Under the pieces are notes generated by a model that ran no database searches, was not told where the DNA came from, and worked only from the letters and a program-made list of their open reading frames with translations. The position numbers and the translations under genes are program-made. Below, in pieces: positions 6,147-8,212 of a stretch of DNA of 8,212 nucleotides. Numbering within the stretch: the stretch's first letter is position 1; each line of letters opens with the position of its first letter. The stretch is from Candidatus Latescibacterota bacterium (GTDB lineage Bacteria > Latescibacterota > UBA2968 > GCA-2709665): NCBI GenBank assembly GCA_012271065.1, contig JAAXHE010000167.1, forward strand, positions 1 through 8,212, written 5' to 3'.

Positions 6147-7373
6147 ATGTTGTTTTTGATTAAAATAGCCTGGATGAACTCCTTTCGAAACGCACGACGT
6201 ACGTTGCTGGCCGGGCTCGCGATCGGAATCGGCTTGGCGGCGTTGATCTTTACGGACGGTCTGATGATCGGGATGTCCGACACGATCGTTCGGATTGCGA
6301 CGGACACGTTCATGGGGCACGGGCAGGTACACGCGGAGGGCTTCAGGAGTACCCGCGATGTGGCGCGGGTCGTGAGGGGGCTGCCCCGGGTGCTGGATCG
6401 TCTGCGGAACGATCCGGAAGTGGAACGCATGACACTTCGCGTGCAGACGCCAGGTATGCTGGCCTCGCCGGCCACGTCCGGCACCGTGCTGCTCTACGGC
6501 GTCGATCCCGGCCTCGAAAGGCCGTTCTCCAGGGTGGACGAGGCCATCGTTGAAGGGTCGTTCCTCGAGCGTGCGGACCGGCGAAAGATCCTGGTGGGGT
6601 CGAAACTTGCCGAAGCGCTGGAGATTGGTCTGGGCGACCGGGTGGTGGTGACAGCGGCGGAGGCGGAATCCGGAGAATTGGCCCAGGATATGTTCCGGGT
6701 GGGGGGGATTTTCCGCTTTGGCGTCCGTGAACTGGATGGCGGTGTGGGTTTCGCGCATATCGAGACCGTACAGCGCCTGCTCGGACTTCCCGGTGAGGTA
6801 CACGAGATTGCCCTTCATCTCAAGTCATTCTCCGGTACCGAGGCAATGGACGCCGGTTTCTGGTCGCGGTTTTCACGGAACGGAAACGAAGCCCGGAGCT
6901 GGAGGGAACTGATGCCCCAGCTCAGCGCGATTCTGGACATGTCCGGGTTTTCGTCTTTGATTGTAGGCGTGATCCTGTTTGCAGTCGTGTCACTGGGCAT
7001 TGTCAACACCCTGTTCATGTCGCTGCACGAAAGAATATTCGAGTACGGCGTCCTGCGCGCAGTGGGCACGAGTCCGGTGCGCATGGCGATGATGATCCTT
7101 TTCGAAGCCGGCGCACTCTCATTGCTCAGCATCCTGATCGGATGCGGTATCGGTTTCGCTGTGACGTTCCTCTATTCCTTTCTGGGGATCGATTACTCAG
7201 GCATCGAGTTCGCGGGCGTGACCCTGCGGGAGTTGATTTTTCCGGTCCTGCGGCTGGAGCAGTTCGTCCTGTTTCCGGTGTGTGTGTTTCTGTTTACGCT
7301 GGTCGCCGGAATCTATCCTGCCGTTTTCGCTGCCCGGCTGAAACCCGCGCAGGCGATGAAGATGTACGAATGA
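6147..7373 (+). CDS. ABC transporter permease, FtsX/LolC-E/MacB type (second of two)
   Basis: This 408-residue inner-membrane permease has the same plan as its upstream partner: TM1 about 20-40, a periplasmic domain about 42-265, and TM2 to TM4 about 268-290, 313-346 and 368-392. The segment LHERIFEYGVLRAVGTSP (293-310) matches the partner's ATPase-contact motif, and YPAVFAARLKPAQAMK (390-405) the C-terminal motif. GHGQVHAEGF (57-66) corresponds to GHVQIHGKGY of the partner. Matching layout but diverged sequence suggests the two form an unequal pair, as LolC and LolE do. The ATG at 6147 is chosen because MLFLIKIAWMNSFRN fits the family start, with a weak GAGAG eight bases upstream. In-frame TTG 6051 and ATG 6105 would add a polar, non-membrane tail unlike the family. 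The stop at 7371-7373 overlaps the ATG of a tiny frame (7370) leading into the ATPase gene. Confidence 0.9.
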   Translation: MLFLIKIAWMNSFRNARRTLLAGLAIGIGLAALIFTDGLMIGMSDTIVRIATDTFMGHGQVHAEGFRSTRDVARVVRGLPRVLDRLRNDPEVERMTLRVQTPGMLASPATSGTVLLYGVDPGLERPFSRVDEAIVEGSFLERADRRKILVGSKLAEALEIGLGDRVVVTAAEAESGELAQDMFRVGGIFRFGVRELDGGVGFAHIETVQRLLGLPGEVHEIALHLKSFSGTEAMDAGFWSRFSRNGNEARSWRELMPQLSAILDMSGFSSLIVGVILFAVVSLGIVNTLFMSLHERIFEYGVLRAVGTSPVRMAMMILFEAGALSLLSILIGCGIGFAVTFLYSFLGIDYSGIEFAGVTLRELIFPVLRLEQFVLFPVCVFLFTLVAGIYPAVFAARLKPAQAMKMYE

Positions 7374-7423
7374 GCGAGAACCGGGGGAATGGAAGGGCCG
7401 TATGCGTGGAGGTTCCGTGTTGA
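7370..7423 (+). CDS. Possible 17-codon coupling frame between permease and ATPase genes
   Basis: The ATG at 7370 overlaps the permease stop as ATGA. The frame runs 17 codons to a TGA (7421-7423) that overlaps a TTG (7420-7422), a possible ATPase start, as TTGA. The frame contains GGAGG (7408-7412), seven bases before that TTG. The peptide has no recognisable feature. If it is translated, its role would be to pass ribosomes to the ATPase gene; coincidence is quite possible. Confidence 0.2.
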   Translation: MSENRGNGRAVCVEVPC

Positions 7424-8106
7424 TCGAAGCGGAGGGATTGAACAAGAGCTACCGCGTGGGGGAGGTTGACGTATCCGCGTTGAAGGCCGTGGACCTCAAG
7501 GTTGCGCGTGGTGAGTTCACCGCGATTGCGGGACCGTCGGGATCGGGAAAATCCACGTTGCTGAACATCCTGAGCGGACTGGATACGCCCTCCGCCGGCC
7601 GGGTGAGCCTGGCCGGTACGCCAATCAGCGAGATGGGTGGACGCGCACTCTCCGATTTCCGCCGGGACCACATCGGGTTCATCTTCCAGGCGTACAATTT
7701 GATCCCGGTGCTCACTGTGCTCGAGAACGTCGAATACGTCATGCTGCTGCAGGGCGTTTCGCGCCGCGTCCGCCGGGAACGTGTGCGGGAGATGTTGTCT
7801 ACCGTGGGCCTGGAGGGGATGGAGGACAGGCGTCCTCCTCAGCTCTCGGGCGGGCAGCAGCAACGCGTGGCGGTCGCCCGGGCGATGGTCTCGGGACCTG
7901 ACCTGATTCTGGCGGACGAACCCACGGCCAATCTGGATTCGGCCACCGGCGCCGCGCTGCTGGATCTGATGAGGGAATTGAACGAGCGCCGCGGGATGAC
8001 CTTTCTCTTTTCTTCGCATGATCGAATGATCATGGATCGGGCCAAACGGCTGGTGGTGCTGAAGGATGGAAGCCTTGTACAGGATGTCACCCGGAGCGGG
8101 CCTTAG
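7402..8106 (+). CDS. ABC transporter ATP-binding protein, LolD/MacB type
   Basis: This 234-residue ATPase powers the two preceding permeases at the cytoplasmic face of the inner membrane. All catalytic motifs are intact: Walker A GPSGSGKST (44-52), Q-loop Gln96 in FIFQAYNL, signature LSGGQ (148-152), Walker B LILADEP with Glu173, D-loop NLDS (177-180) and H-loop His207. The Q-loop and signature surroundings (FIFQAYNLIPVLT, GGQQQRVAVARA) and the length are those of the LolD/MacB/FtsE-like exporter branch. ATG 7402 is given with AAGGG a few bases upstream. A TTG at 7420 is a serious alternative: it has GGAGG seven bases upstream, and starting there (MIEAEGLNKSY) fits the family N-terminus better. 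The stop is the same for both. It lies 28 bases after the second permease, and the three form one operon. LolD itself is not claimed because the substrate is unknown. Confidence 0.93.
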   Translation: MRGGSVLIEAEGLNKSYRVGEVDVSALKAVDLKVARGEFTAIAGPSGSGKSTLLNILSGLDTPSAGRVSLAGTPISEMGGRALSDFRRDHIGFIFQAYNLIPVLTVLENVEYVMLLQGVSRRVRRERVREMLSTVGLEGMEDRRPPQLSGGQQQRVAVARAMVSGPDLILADEPTANLDSATGAALLDLMRELNERRGMTFLFSSHDRMIMDRAKRLVVLKDGSLVQDVTRSGP

Positions 8107-8212
8107 ACCTTATGTATTGACGAGTTAGTGAAAGACCTCCTCGGATCTCGGTTATCGGGGGTTATCTTTGGGAAGAGGAAGTATCCACCAAAGACCTATC
8201 CCCAGCGAGAAG
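8107..8212. other. Region downstream of the ATPase gene
   Basis: No supported gene. TCTTTGG (8165-8171) and CCAAAGA (8188-8194) can pair as a 7-base stem, and GGGGG (8157-8161) may extend it against CCCC (8200-8203) across an internal loop. The window ends before a T tract could be seen, so a terminator cannot be confirmed. A frame opening at GTG 8129 stays open to the edge but has no ribosome site and no recognisable sequence. Confidence 0.25.

Noticed and set aside
5789..6818. Long minus-strand open frames (231 and 301 codons) opposite the permease genes
   Set aside because: They lie opposite strongly supported membrane permease genes, overlap each other, and read as Arg/His/Pro-rich sequence without family motifs, as expected for shadows in GC-rich DNA.
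8129..8212. Start of a further gene at GTG 8129
   Set aside because: The frame is open to the window edge, but there is no Shine-Dalgarno, the sequence is not recognisable, and only 28 codons are visible.

Overview
The window is GC-rich bacterial DNA with no rRNA, tRNA, CRISPR array or insertion sequence that I can see. The presence of a LolA-like lipoprotein-sorting factor, an inner-membrane ABC system of the LolC/E type and signal peptides points to a Gram-negative, double-membraned bacterium. The mix of type III pantothenate kinase, xylose-isomerase-like TIM-barrel proteins and an exported CBM9-like protein resembles little-cultured environmental phyla such as Latescibacterota, Poribacteria or related groups. 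That placement is a low-confidence inference from gene content only.

Layout. Positions 1-158 hold no gene I can name. Position 159-926 (+) is coaX (type III pantothenate kinase, coenzyme A synthesis). It converges, across a 91-base gap with no convincing terminator, on a TIM-barrel sugar isomerase/epimerase at 1018-1857 (-). A 288-base divergent control region (1858-2145) follows. It carries a near-consensus sigma70 promoter for the rightward genes, a weaker one for the leftward gene, and a perfect inverted repeat just downstream of the leftward promoter. Rightward come a second, divergent TIM-barrel isomerase-like protein (2146-2922), an exported CBM9-like protein (2953-3708) and an exported LolA-like protein (3773-4525), with gaps of 30 and 64 bases, so these three are probably co-transcribed.

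A 303-base gene-free stretch (4526-4828) ends in a degenerate tandem repeat. It is followed by an ABC export cassette: two FtsX/LolC-E-type permeases (4829-6043 and 6147-7373) and their LolD/MacB-type ATPase (7402-8106). Together with the LolA-like protein just upstream, these look like one functional set moving lipoproteins or another lipidic substrate from the inner membrane towards the outer membrane. The substrate cannot be read from the sequence.

I found no clearly new system. The points most worth a second look are the divergent promoter/operator region, the altered metal-site residues in the second isomerase, the non-canonical Lol-like cassette, the repeat ahead of the permease genes, and the nested start/stop overlaps ahead of the ATPase.
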